DNA of 42,857 nt from the NCBI RefSeq assembly GCF_003313505.1, contig NZ_QMHO01000004.1:1-42857 (forward strand), read 5' to 3'. Origin of the DNA: Pedobacter nanyangensis. GTDB lineage: Bacteria; Bacteroidota; Bacteroidia; Sphingobacteriales; Sphingobacteriaceae. This document shows, in pieces, positions 1-8,199 of the stretch. The notes beneath the pieces are model-generated. The model was not told the DNA's origin. It searched no databases and saw nothing but the letters and a program-made list of their open reading frames with translations. The position numbers were made by a program, and so were the translations under genes. The stretch's first letter is position 1; the number at the start of each line of letters is the position of its first letter.

Positions 1-741
1 TGTAGTCGTATTAATGTAGGTGTCGCCATTGTTGCCGCCAGTTGGTGCACCGGTACCGCTGCTTACAGACTTGCCATCTGTGCCATTGGTACCCGCAACG
101 CCTTGTACTCCTTGAGGACCTTGAATACCCTGTATCCCTTGCGGGCCCTGTGGACCGCGGATGTTAGTCCAAGTATTAGTAGTAGGATTAAAGACCCAAG
201 TGCCGCTATCATTATTAACTATTGTAACCCCGATGCCCGGTCCACCTACAGTACCTGGGATACCGGGTGCACCAGTTTTTCCCCACTGATCTTCTACAAG
301 AATAGCATTTGAACTTTTTACAAACACCCATTTAGACCCGTCGTTATAATAAATTCCAGGCACAACGTCATTAGTCGTTGTAGTATTGTAAACCATCATA
401 CCCGCTACATGCGCAGTCAAAGGAAACGCATCTGTAGTTAGCCTTAAAGCCACTCTTGCATGTAACAACCCCTTGTTGTTACTTTCTAATTCAAGCAAAG
501 CGTCTTTATTTGGCAAGTTATTCCCGCTAATTGAACCGTCTTTTATTTTTTGCTGAGCCAATGCCATAGTATGGCACCCAAAGATTAAACCAATCCAAAT
601 AGCTTTACCCATAAAATTGGCGAGACGATGATATAAAAGCTCTTGAGCATTACTAATTTTCTGAAGAGCCTGTGCTTTTTCGGTAGATAGCAGAGATTGT
701 GATCCTATCTTCATAAAAGTTTGAGAATGATGTGCGTTCAT
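1..741 (-). CDS. Exported collagen-like repeat protein (5' part only)
   Basis: The minus-strand frame is open from an ATG at 741 to the window edge (247 codons seen), so the 3' end is missing. An internal ATG at 612 starts a classical signal peptide (MGKAIWIGLIFG...ALAQQ), so translation may begin there; the longer start would add 43 residues. After the signal comes a region common in Bacteroidota tail-fibre-like proteins (NLPNKDALLELESNNKGLL, then MVYNTTT and YYNDGSKWVFV). It is followed by collagen-type Gly-X-Y repeats (GAPGIPG, GPQGPQGIQGIQGPQG). Such repeats form extended triple helices in surface proteins. Role inferred: exported structural or adhesive protein. The repeats are strong evidence for the fold, but no specific function can be given. 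Confidence 0.75.
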   Translation of the reverse strand, partial: MNAHHSQTFMKIGSQSLLSTEKAQALQKISNAQELLYHRLANFMGKAIWIGLIFGCHTMALAQQKIKDGSISGNNLPNKDALLELESNNKGLLHARVALRLTTDAFPLTAHVAGMMVYNTTTTNDVVPGIYYNDGSKWVFVKSSNAILVEDQWGKTGAPGIPGTVGGPGIGVTIVNNDSGTWVFNPTTNTWTNIRGPQGPQGIQGIQGPQGVQGVAGTNGTDGKSVSSGTGAPTGGNNGDTYINTTT

Positions 742-1207
742 TTTAATTGGACATGGAGAGCGGATAACCATGCGAAGCGAAATTAACACTACTTATCACC
801 AAGTAAATCAACAGGTTACAAACTAAAACAACTTGATGCTATACAATTATATAAGAATGACAAAAAATTGCTATACGTAATAAAAAAATGGAGCGTGTGC
901 CTTAGCTGTATTTTAGATTGTGTTACATGTTTATGGGCTTTGCAGTTTTGGAGCTGCTACCTTATTTGCCACAAAAAGCCAAGGCAAAAATATCCCTAAT
1001 TCAGCCAGTCTGAACGAAAAAGAATAATCTGCTATTCCAAATTATAGCAAGTAACGTTTTTAACAATGGTATCTCTACAACTTCCGAAAAACAGTGGACG
1101 AAAAAATATTGACTGGAGTTCTTTTACGGGCACTCCTGAATAAAAATGAGCAGTCTACCGCTCCAAATTTTCAGGAAGTGGTATTTCTACTTAAATGATG
1201 GTAACGT
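742..1207. other. Intergenic region, no gene recognised
   Basis: This 466-bp AT-rich stretch lies upstream of the collagen-like gene and downstream of the beta-lactamase-family gene, both on the minus strand. It must hold the promoter of the collagen-like gene, but I could not place a convincing TTTG / TAnnTTTG pair. A 43-codon plus-strand frame without an ATG (1064-1195) matches nothing I recognise. No terminator hairpin is obvious after the hydrolase gene. Confidence 0.4.
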
Positions 1208-2932
1208 TTATTTCCTGAAGGTGATACCGGCAAAATCCACCAACTGTTCCCCTTTATTTGTTCTAAAGGTAACCGTAAAGCCGCCAAAACCAGCGTTAAC
1301 ACCCGAAGAAAGCGCATGGTTATTGTCGATAACATCTAAAGGGATTTCATTGGTACTGCCCATCGTTTTGAGCCGGCACATCAGTACATGATCAGGGGTG
1401 ATATAAAGTTCAACGCTTTTAAACTTGCTGTCACCGATCAGCATCTGGTAACCGTATTGATGGTATAATCCTGTCCGTTTCTGCCAAAGGCCGATGTCAA
1501 TCGGTTTCAGTTGATAACCCCAGTTATACTCCCTTTCGCCCTTCCGCTGGATCAGATAATGATACCCTTGGATGTTGGTAAAGAAAAAACGCTGGTCACT
1601 TTTTTTCATCAGCGTGTCGTTGCCAATGATTTCATAAGGCACATATTGATTTGCACTGAGCGGCTTTAAGATCGTTATTTTATCATTCTCACTCATCCTA
1701 AGGTATTTATCCGCTAGGGAAATGGTCACATAAGACGTTGCTTTGGCATAGCTGCCCACGTGTTTCTTTAGCTCTGCTGGCGACAGTTGAACAATAGGAG
1801 AAGTATCATGGATTAAGCCAGTTTTAGGAGCGGGAAATAGATCAGAAATACGCAGACCGAACCTGGGCAACAGTTTAAAACAGAAATCTTCTGCTGCCTG
1901 TCCGCCCTCGGCTGTATTGGTCATCACGATAACAGCGGCATTCTTTTCGGGAAAGAGCAGCAATTTGGCATGGGCAAAACCAGCACTTCCCGCATGGTAA
2001 ACGGCAAAGGTCGAGTCGTTTTTAAACATAAACCAGCCCAGGCCTTTTTTGTTGGTTTCTATTGGGACGGAGGCATTCTGTAGGCTGAACATCTGATGAA
2101 GGGTGCTCGCTTTAATCAAAGAATTGGTTTCGCCCCGGTAAGCTTTCAGCAAGCCGGTCGCATATTTGGCAAAGTCATTCAGATCCGCATAAATACCACC
2201 AGAGGCGATATCCCGGAGTTCAAACGCCTTGAAGTTTTGCCCGTATGCATATATATTACTGCGGTTCTGCAGGCTGTCCATGGCAAATCCGCTGTGCAAC
2301 ATCCCCAACGGATCAAGGATATGGCGGTGAACATATTCAGCGTAGTCCTCTTTGCTAACAGCTTTAATGAGATTACCCAGGAGGTTATAGCCAGCATTCG
2401 AATAAAGCCCTACCATGCCCGCTGGGTATAACAAATGGGTTTGGTTAACAAAGCGGGGAATATCGGTATATTTTCCACTTTCCAGGTCCGAATTTTTCCA
2501 GATGTCTGATTGGATGCCCGAGGTATGCGTCAATACCGTTTTCACCGTAATCTTGTCGGGGTTGATGCCCGGTCCTGCCATTGGGTTAAACTGGGGCAGG
2601 TAGGTTTTTAGCGGCTTATTGATATCCAACTTCCCTTGCTCGTACAGCTGCATCAGGGCCAGTGCGGTAAAGGTTTTGGTGACAGAACCGATATTGACCA
2701 CCGTCTGCGGCGTCATCGCAATTTTGTTTTCCCTGTCGGCATAACCAAACCCCTGTTTCCAGATTACCTTGCCGTCGAGTATGATCGCAGCACTCAGTCC
2801 GACGATATGGTCAGATGCCATTTTTTCATTAAAATATTGTTCCGAAGTTTTGACAAGTTCGGTTTGATCGGCCGGTTGCTGCGCAATAGCGCCGGAGGTA
2901 ATTAGTGCAAAAAACAATAATAGCATCTTCAT
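1208..2932 (-). CDS. Exported serine hydrolase, beta-lactamase (class C) family
   Basis: The 574-residue protein starts at the ATG at 2932, which gives a clean signal peptide (MKMLLLFFALITSGAIAQQ); an in-frame start 14 codons upstream would bury it. The penicillin-binding protein/AmpC fold motifs are present in order: SVTK at residues 83-86 (nucleophile Ser and Lys), YSN at 177-179, and HAG at 313-315 in place of the KTG motif. Family members include peptidases, esterases and D-aminopeptidases as well as beta-lactamases, so resistance should not be assumed. The C-terminal ~200 residues are an extra beta-rich domain often fused to this family in Bacteroidota. It probably acts in the periplasm on a peptide or ester. 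It stands alone, with no operon partner. Confidence 0.88.
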   Translation of the reverse strand: MKMLLLFFALITSGAIAQQPADQTELVKTSEQYFNEKMASDHIVGLSAAIILDGKVIWKQGFGYADRENKIAMTPQTVVNIGSVTKTFTALALMQLYEQGKLDINKPLKTYLPQFNPMAGPGINPDKITVKTVLTHTSGIQSDIWKNSDLESGKYTDIPRFVNQTHLLYPAGMVGLYSNAGYNLLGNLIKAVSKEDYAEYVHRHILDPLGMLHSGFAMDSLQNRSNIYAYGQNFKAFELRDIASGGIYADLNDFAKYATGLLKAYRGETNSLIKASTLHQMFSLQNASVPIETNKKGLGWFMFKNDSTFAVYHAGSAGFAHAKLLLFPEKNAAVIVMTNTAEGGQAAEDFCFKLLPRFGLRISDLFPAPKTGLIHDTSPIVQLSPAELKKHVGSYAKATSYVTISLADKYLRMSENDKITILKPLSANQYVPYEIIGNDTLMKKSDQRFFFTNIQGYHYLIQRKGEREYNWGYQLKPIDIGLWQKRTGLYHQYGYQMLIGDSKFKSVELYITPDHVLMCRLKTMGSTNEIPLDVIDNNHALSSGVNAGFGGFTVTFRTNKGEQLVDFAGITFRK

Positions 2933-3075
2933 ATCGCAAAAATTAACATTTTCTAAGTTATAAAACGAATACAAACTGCGAATTAAGCTCTAAACTATTT
3001 TGTTAGCTACCATAGCAAACTTTAAAAAAAAGGGACTCAATCAAATTGCCAAACTGCTGTTGTAGGCTCATATCT

Positions 3076-4137
3076 TTAAAATTGTTTATCAAATGTTTTA
3101 CCATTGAATTTATAAACACCACCTCCCGCCATTCCAAAAAGCAAGTTTTTGTTCTGGTCTTCATAAATACTCCAAATCATTTGAGCGTTCAATTTTGGAT
3201 CAATCTGGTAGTTAACCAACTTTTTGCCGTCATATTTCCAAGCTCCCGTATCTCGATCTCCAAACCAAATATTGCCTTCTGAATCTTCCTCAATGGCAAA
3301 AACGTGTTCAAGTGTACCTGGTTGTGATTTATCTCCTCTTCTTGTGCTTGTTGGATGGATTAAATGATGCTTTTCAGAAAAATTTATAACGGCATCACCT
3401 TCCATTAGCAAAACGCCAATCCCATTGTTCCCTATCCAAATCCGCCCTTTTGAATCTGCCAATACACTTCTGATATGCAAAAGCTCATCATCTTTTAGGT
3501 TTAATTTTTCATCATCAAAGATATTTACCATTTTACCATCATAGCTGAATAGTGCCGAGTAGGTTGCCATCCAAACTTTACCGTTTTTATCTTTTGAGAT
3601 ACCCGTAACACCATAGGAATTATCTGGGTTTTCATTTTTGGGTTTTGGAAAAATCAGATAGTTCATATGTTGGCCGTCAAAACGGCTTATCCCGTCTTCT
3701 TCACCCGCATAAAACCATAAATCTCCATTGGTTTCATTCCATTCTTGTTTTGGTTCGTTGTTTTTTGTCGGATAGTTAGTCAACGTTCCTTTATCATAAA
3801 CACCTGTTCCTTTTGAAGTTCCAATCCAGATTTTGCCATTCTTGTCTTCCTGAATGGAACGGACTTGATTGTCCGGTAAACCTTCATTGGCTGTTAAGTA
3901 GTGAAATGATTTTCCATTATAAAAACTTACGCCTTCCTTATGGCTTCCAAACCAGTAATTGCCTTTACTGTCCTGAAAGATAGCTCGTATTCCCGAAGTA
4001 AATTTTAAGGTGTCGGTTTTTTGGTTTACTACCAATTCAGGCGTGGTCGTTTCTTCTTTTGTTGATTGCTTTTCAACACAAGAAAAATTTAGTGTCAATA
4101 TGGCTAATAGATAAATCAATTTTATTTTTTTCTTCAT
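3076..4137 (-). CDS. Beta-propeller lipoprotein (two-component-regulator-propeller repeats), second of tandem pair
   Basis: The N-terminus has a basic start, a hydrophobic core and a lipobox (LNFSC), so it is probably a lipoprotein. The rest (353 aa) is repeats of the Reg_prop type, such as DSKGNYWFGS, DKNGKIWIGT and DSEGNIWFGD, each followed by a short GVxxYxGKxF strand. These repeats normally form the periplasmic sensor of hybrid two-component systems in Bacteroidetes. Here there is no membrane segment, Y_Y_Y domain or kinase, so this is a free-standing propeller. Its ATG overlaps the stop of the upstream paralogue (TAATG), so the two are translationally coupled. Likely role, by inference: binding a ligand or partner at the envelope. 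Base composition is visibly more AT-rich than in the 9-40 kb region. Confidence 0.82.
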   Translation of the reverse strand: MKKKIKLIYLLAILTLNFSCVEKQSTKEETTTPELVVNQKTDTLKFTSGIRAIFQDSKGNYWFGSHKEGVSFYNGKSFHYLTANEGLPDNQVRSIQEDKNGKIWIGTSKGTGVYDKGTLTNYPTKNNEPKQEWNETNGDLWFYAGEEDGISRFDGQHMNYLIFPKPKNENPDNSYGVTGISKDKNGKVWMATYSALFSYDGKMVNIFDDEKLNLKDDELLHIRSVLADSKGRIWIGNNGIGVLLMEGDAVINFSEKHHLIHPTSTRRGDKSQPGTLEHVFAIEEDSEGNIWFGDRDTGAWKYDGKKLVNYQIDPKLNAQMIWSIYEDQNKNLLFGMAGGGVYKFNGKTFDKQF

Positions 4138-5222
4138 TATGGATTAAATTTTTCAAATGTCTTTCCATTAAATCTATAGGCCCCATTTTCTTGCGTCCCA
4201 AGCCAAAGGTCTCCGTTGTTGTCTTTGTAAATACTGAATAATTTAATGTTTTTTGAATTATCTTGAATTACATAATGAGTAATTTTCTTTCCATCATATT
4301 TCCAAACGCCATCACGATAAGTTGCAAACAATAAATTATGCTCGTTGTCTTTTACCGTTGAAAGGTACTCGTTTAAACCACTTGTGTTTTTTCCGTCTAA
4401 ACTCCCTATGCTCTCGTGTCTTGTATAAAACTTATTGCTTTTTAAAGTTGTGCTGTCATAAACACTATAACGTTTTTCGGTATTGAACCAAAAGTCACCA
4501 TTTTTGTCTTCCGTAATGGATCGCACTCCATTTTTCCCTCCATCGCGAAATTCGGTCACATCTTCTTCAGTAATCCATTCGAATGATTTTCCGTCGTATC
4601 GACACACTCCAACCGGATTGGTGCCAAACCAAATATTACCTTTCCTATCTTTGTAAATACTATAAACATCAAATGGTTGGTTAAGTTGAGGTGGCTTTGG
4701 AAGTGTCAATTCATAAAAGGTATTTCCATCAAAGCGATAAACTTTTTGTTTGTCCTGATGGGGATTTTTTAGCCACAGATCATCCGGTCCAAGTTTCCAT
4801 TCATTACTTGGAGTGGCCCTAATATTCGTAAACGATTTTCCGTCAAACTTCGTTATCGTAGCATTTGGGTTCATCCCGGAGAAATAGATGTTGCCCGATT
4901 GATCTTCTTTGATATCATCAACTCTATCGGTATACAAACCGTGTTTTGTGGTATAATTGATCAAAGTTTTACCGTCATATCTGTACACCCCCGTTTTCCA
5001 ACTGCCAAACCAATAGGTATTTTCCTTGTCTTGGTAAATTACCATAATACTGCTTCCAAGTTCTTTTACAGTATCACCCATTATATTTACTTCTTTCAAA
5101 GGGACAGAATGGTCCTTCATTTCTTTTGCAAGGATAGATTGGTTCTCCGAATTGGAAGTCTGCCCATTGCACGAAGTCAAAATAGATAAGATACTAAAAA
5201 ATAAGAGTATGGTCAATTTCAT
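4137..5222 (-). CDS. Beta-propeller lipoprotein (two-component-regulator-propeller repeats), first of tandem pair
   Basis: This 361-aa protein is a paralogue of the one encoded next. It has a lipoprotein signal (MKLTILLFFSILSILTSC, Cys near 18) and Reg_prop repeats (DKENTYWFGS, DQSGNIYFSG, DRKGNIWFGT, DKNGDFWFNT, DNNGDLWLGT), each followed by a VYRYDGKTL-like strand. As in its neighbour, no kinase or transmembrane segment is fused. The pair forms a two-gene operon with a 1-nt stop/start overlap, which looks like tandem duplication followed by divergence. The propeller assignment is firm. The function (ligand sensing, partner binding or plain surface lipoprotein) is not known. Confidence 0.82.
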   Translation of the reverse strand: MKLTILLFFSILSILTSCNGQTSNSENQSILAKEMKDHSVPLKEVNIMGDTVKELGSSIMVIYQDKENTYWFGSWKTGVYRYDGKTLINYTTKHGLYTDRVDDIKEDQSGNIYFSGMNPNATITKFDGKSFTNIRATPSNEWKLGPDDLWLKNPHQDKQKVYRFDGNTFYELTLPKPPQLNQPFDVYSIYKDRKGNIWFGTNPVGVCRYDGKSFEWITEEDVTEFRDGGKNGVRSITEDKNGDFWFNTEKRYSVYDSTTLKSNKFYTRHESIGSLDGKNTSGLNEYLSTVKDNEHNLLFATYRDGVWKYDGKKITHYVIQDNSKNIKLFSIYKDNNGDLWLGTQENGAYRFNGKTFEKFNP

Positions 5223-5450
5223 CTTGGTTGCTTATTGTTCAGTAATGGCTGTTGTTAAACATCAAAACAACTCATTACTTAACTAAATTATAAAAATCCT
5301 ATACATGTATTTGAATTAGAGCGATAATTTATCTTTAAAAGCTTTATTTCTAAAAGCAATCGGATTTATCAACCTTTAAAACTAAAAAAAATGCCCATTC
5401 GAGGCGGTATTCTAAAATTGCTTCCCTTTTATAAGTTTGATTTTGGTTGT

Positions 5451-5612
5451 TTATTTTTCGGTAAGTTTCTTTGCTTGACCTACCCAATTTAGGACCTTGT
5501 CAATAGTTTGCCTAAGTATTAAGTTAAACTGTGCGGAATGATGTTGAATACGTCTCATATTATACAACAAAATTTCAGGTAATGAATAGTTTTTATATTC
5601 GTTAATCCATCC
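5451..5612 (-). pseudogene. DinB-family C-terminal fragment (decayed)
   Basis: A minus-strand frame reads GWINEYKNYSLPEILLYNMR and continues with RIQHHSAQFNLILRQ and NWVGQAKKL to a TAA at 5451-5453. The R-I/H-Q-H-H-x-A-Q-x-N-L-x-L-R-Q pattern is typical of the last helix region of DinB/YfiT-like four-helix metalloenzymes of ~150-170 aa. Only ~53 residues remain. Just upstream the frame is closed by a TAA (5613-5615), and similar-looking coding (KFKDG) continues in another frame, so there is at least one frameshift. The rest of the gene is absent, because the region to the right belongs to the AraC gene. Confidence 0.55.
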
Positions 5613-5747
5613 TTAAACTTGCCTAAAATCAAAGATTATTACCTGCTCTGATAGTTGGATTATCGTTCATAATTTCGCATATTGTTGGCGAAGATGTAGT
5701 CTTTTGCGTGGCTAAAAGGTTTTGAAAAGGTTAGCTACTTTCACAAG

Positions 5748-6344
5748 ATGTCTTTCAACGTGAACATTAATTCTCGTCTTGACCAAATATGCATCGTTTT
5801 CCATCCCTCGGCCTTGCGAGCTTTTACTTGTGAAAAATATAATGATTTAATGGTATCAAATAATGTTCTCGATATTTTTTCAGGAGCTGACTCCGCCGTT
5901 TTAGAAAAAATATTTGAAGAAAACAGCTTTTCAAAACGAGCTGAATTAATTGAACATATATTGTTAAGTAATTTGAGATTTGAAATCCCTTATAAACTGA
6001 AGGAAGCGTTAGTTTACATTTCTAAATACAACAGTGTCAATATGACTGTTGAAGTACTTGCGAAAATGCTTGAAATAAGCATCCCGACTTTGTACCGGTT
6101 ATTCATGAACAATCTGGGCCAAAGCCCTAAAGCCTATCTCAAAACAATACGTTTCAGAAATGTATTAAATGAAATTTTACATGAGCCACATTCCTTAACA
6201 AAAATCGCCTATAAAAATCAATACTACGACCAGGCTCATCTCATCCACGACTTCAAATTATTTTCAGGTTATTCCCCGAAACAATTATTTGATAAGATTT
6301 CTATACAACAAAACGATCTAACCTGGATCTACAATAAAAAATAG
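5748..6344 (+). CDS. AraC-family transcriptional regulator, apparently N-terminally truncated
   Basis: The C-terminal half (about residues 95-185 of 198) is an AraC-type double helix-turn-helix: MTVEVLAKMLEISIPTLYRL, then GQSPKAYLKTIRFRNVL, then the second HTH with YYDQAHLIHDFKLFSGYSP. The N-terminal part (VFHPSALRAFT, DIFSGADSAVLEKI) resembles the second half of the sensor domain (DUF6597-like) of regulators that are usually about 270 aa. The frame stays open 16 codons upstream of the ATG (WLKGFEKVSYFHK) to a TAG at 5697-5699, so homologous-looking sequence continues beyond the start. This suggests the gene has lost its first ~50 codons. The DNA-binding part could still be made. Its target is unknown; the S41 peptidase gene follows after 67 nt on the same strand. 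Confidence 0.75.
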   Translation: MSFNVNINSRLDQICIVFHPSALRAFTCEKYNDLMVSNNVLDIFSGADSAVLEKIFEENSFSKRAELIEHILLSNLRFEIPYKLKEALVYISKYNSVNMTVEVLAKMLEISIPTLYRLFMNNLGQSPKAYLKTIRFRNVLNEILHEPHSLTKIAYKNQYYDQAHLIHDFKLFSGYSPKQLFDKISIQQNDLTWIYNKK

Positions 6345-6364
6345 ATTGAACGATTTTTACAATT

Positions 6365-6391
6365 TTTGAGTTTCTGCATTACTTTATTTTG
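6365..6391 (+). promoter_or_regulatory. Candidate Bacteroidota-type promoter of the S41 peptidase gene
   Basis: A TTTG (6365-6368) lies about 16 nt before TATTTTG (6385-6391), 20 nt ahead of the ATG. It is similar to the -33 TTTG / -7 TAnnTTTG consensus of Bacteroidota, but the -7 box has one base less than the consensus. Weak assignment. Confidence 0.28.
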
Positions 6392-6411
6392 CGTTCAAAA
6401 GAAAGTAAAAA

Positions 6412-7989
6412 ATGAAGCAGTATCTTTTAATAATCACGGTTTGTCTTTTTATTGCCTGTTCAACCTCAAAACACCAATCACGTAATCCCGAAAATCTTCC
6501 AAAATTATCTTATGCCCAAATGCTGGAAGATCATGATTCACTAGTGTCATATATCAGGCAAACAAGTCCAATTATATATTACAACAAAGAAATTAGAGGA
6601 ATTGATTTCGAGAAACAAGCTAAACATCTGCGAAGTCAAATCAACAAGAAGACCACGACAGACGAATTTCTTCAAATAATTCAAAAAACAATCAACGTAG
6701 CACAAGATGGGCACACCAGTCGACTAGGGAAAAGTTCACTTGACAATTTGATAAAATACTGGATTCCATCCGGATCTGTTAAAAACATAGATAGTTCAGC
6801 TACGAAAAATAGCTACCAGTATGCTGATTACTTCAAAAATGCAAATTACACCAAGCTAGACCTAAATCTAATTTATACATCTGGAGAATACTATAACCTG
6901 TTACCTTTCAAATACAAGGAAATCAGTTATCCTGCATCCATGAAATTAATAAGTTGCAATGGAATTGAAATACACAGATATGTAGCTGGCCTTACAGAAC
7001 TGGTATCGCCTTTGCGTTGGGGCAGAACAAACAATAGGACTTACGAAGAGACTTTTTACGCACATCCGGAAAACTATAGAAACGGAGTTTTAAAACTGGT
7101 TTTCCTTGATAAGGGAAACAACAAATACCATCTGGATATAGCTAAAAAGGATAGCCTATCAATTTTGCAGGAAAAGAATTGGAAATACGGATACAACAAC
7201 AACAATGACACTCTAATCACTCACTACTTTAAAGAAAAAGGTATCTTCTATGCTAAAGTTCCAATGATGAAAGAAGAATTGGGAGATTCTGTAAAACAAA
7301 AATTGGAAGCAATTATTTTAAAAAACAAAGTCAATTCGATTGTAATTGACATTAGGGGTAATGGTGGCGGAAGTGATAATACCTACAGTAGGTTTTTAAA
7401 ATCAGTTGTGCAGGACACCTTAAAACTAAATATTGTAGTTGGAAGAAATTTTAGTCCCTACAATCAAGAATATTTTAAGATAAATCGAGACTCTGTTGAA
7501 AGAAGACAATCTCACACATTCAAAGTCGATAATCCAACCTTGAAAGGCATAGAAATGTATTATATCAAGCAATCCTACAGTTTTGTGGTTCCCGAGAAGG
7601 TTAAACTTCCTTTCACTGGAAAAATTTATATACTACAGGACAGATATATTTACTCTTCTGCGAGCAACCTATCAAGTTTAGCGAATAATAGTGAGCAATT
7701 GATAAGCATTGGACAGACGCCTGACCTATTCGGTGGACTTCAGACCAATCCTATTGTGATGATGCTCCCTTACAGCAAATTGATTTTCAGGGTAGAGCCA
7801 CAAATCGATTTGACAAACATTAAAACCGTAAGTGATATTTTTCAGAACCATGTGGAATACCCTGTTCCATATACTATTGAACATTTACACTTACGTACTA
7901 CTACGAAAGCGAATATCTATGGAAAGGAATTTCTTTTAAATCAAGATCCAATGTTTAAAAAGGTACTTGAACTTGAAACCCAAAATTAA
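6412..7989 (+). CDS. S41-family (C-terminal processing peptidase-like) lipoprotein
   Basis: This 525-aa protein begins with a lipoprotein signal (MKQYLLIITVCLFIACS). Family S41 features are visible: an N-terminal helical region with AQDGHTSRL near residues 98-106, the core strand IVIDIRGNGGGSD near 311-323, and the catalytic region IYSSASN with the probable nucleophile Ser416 just before Ala417. Downstream, GQTPDLFGG matches the usual glycine-rich turn. No PDZ domain is obvious, as in many Bacteroidetes S41 lipoproteins. Expected role: periplasmic proteolysis of an unknown substrate. It may be co-transcribed with the AraC gene but also has its own possible promoter. Codon use is AT-rich, like the rest of 3-8 kb. 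Confidence 0.85.
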   Translation: MKQYLLIITVCLFIACSTSKHQSRNPENLPKLSYAQMLEDHDSLVSYIRQTSPIIYYNKEIRGIDFEKQAKHLRSQINKKTTTDEFLQIIQKTINVAQDGHTSRLGKSSLDNLIKYWIPSGSVKNIDSSATKNSYQYADYFKNANYTKLDLNLIYTSGEYYNLLPFKYKEISYPASMKLISCNGIEIHRYVAGLTELVSPLRWGRTNNRTYEETFYAHPENYRNGVLKLVFLDKGNNKYHLDIAKKDSLSILQEKNWKYGYNNNNDTLITHYFKEKGIFYAKVPMMKEELGDSVKQKLEAIILKNKVNSIVIDIRGNGGGSDNTYSRFLKSVVQDTLKLNIVVGRNFSPYNQEYFKINRDSVERRQSHTFKVDNPTLKGIEMYYIKQSYSFVVPEKVKLPFTGKIYILQDRYIYSSASNLSSLANNSEQLISIGQTPDLFGGLQTNPIVMMLPYSKLIFRVEPQIDLTNIKTVSDIFQNHVEYPVPYTIEHLHLRTTTKANIYGKEFLLNQDPMFKKVLELETQN

Positions 7990-8199
7990 ATGAAATAAAC
8001 ATTAATGATTGTGGCGGGAAATATATTCGCTCAGGAAAACTGGAATTGTGAAAGTGGAATGGCTATCTTTTTGCTACAAAAAAAGGGACGTTTCTACTCC
8101 TCGGGCCCATTGGTTTAAAAAAGCAGACGGTTTGCAATCTTAAATTTGTAGCCACTTTGCCCAGAACCCGAATCGAAATCATTCTATCGGTTATCTCAA
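7990..8199. other. Convergent gap with a possible short remnant
   Basis: This gap separates the S41 gene from the MORN gene read on the other strand. A 37-codon plus-strand frame (8005-8118) begins MIVAGNIFAQENWNC, which looks like the end of a Bacteroidota signal peptide (cut after A-Q) and then stops. It could be a gene remnant or chance. No clear terminator hairpin was found for either flanking gene. Confidence 0.2.

Noticed and set aside
1064..1195. 43-codon plus-strand frame downstream of the beta-lactamase-family gene
   Set aside because: It has no ATG, no recognisable similarity, and lies in AT-rich DNA where such frames occur by chance.
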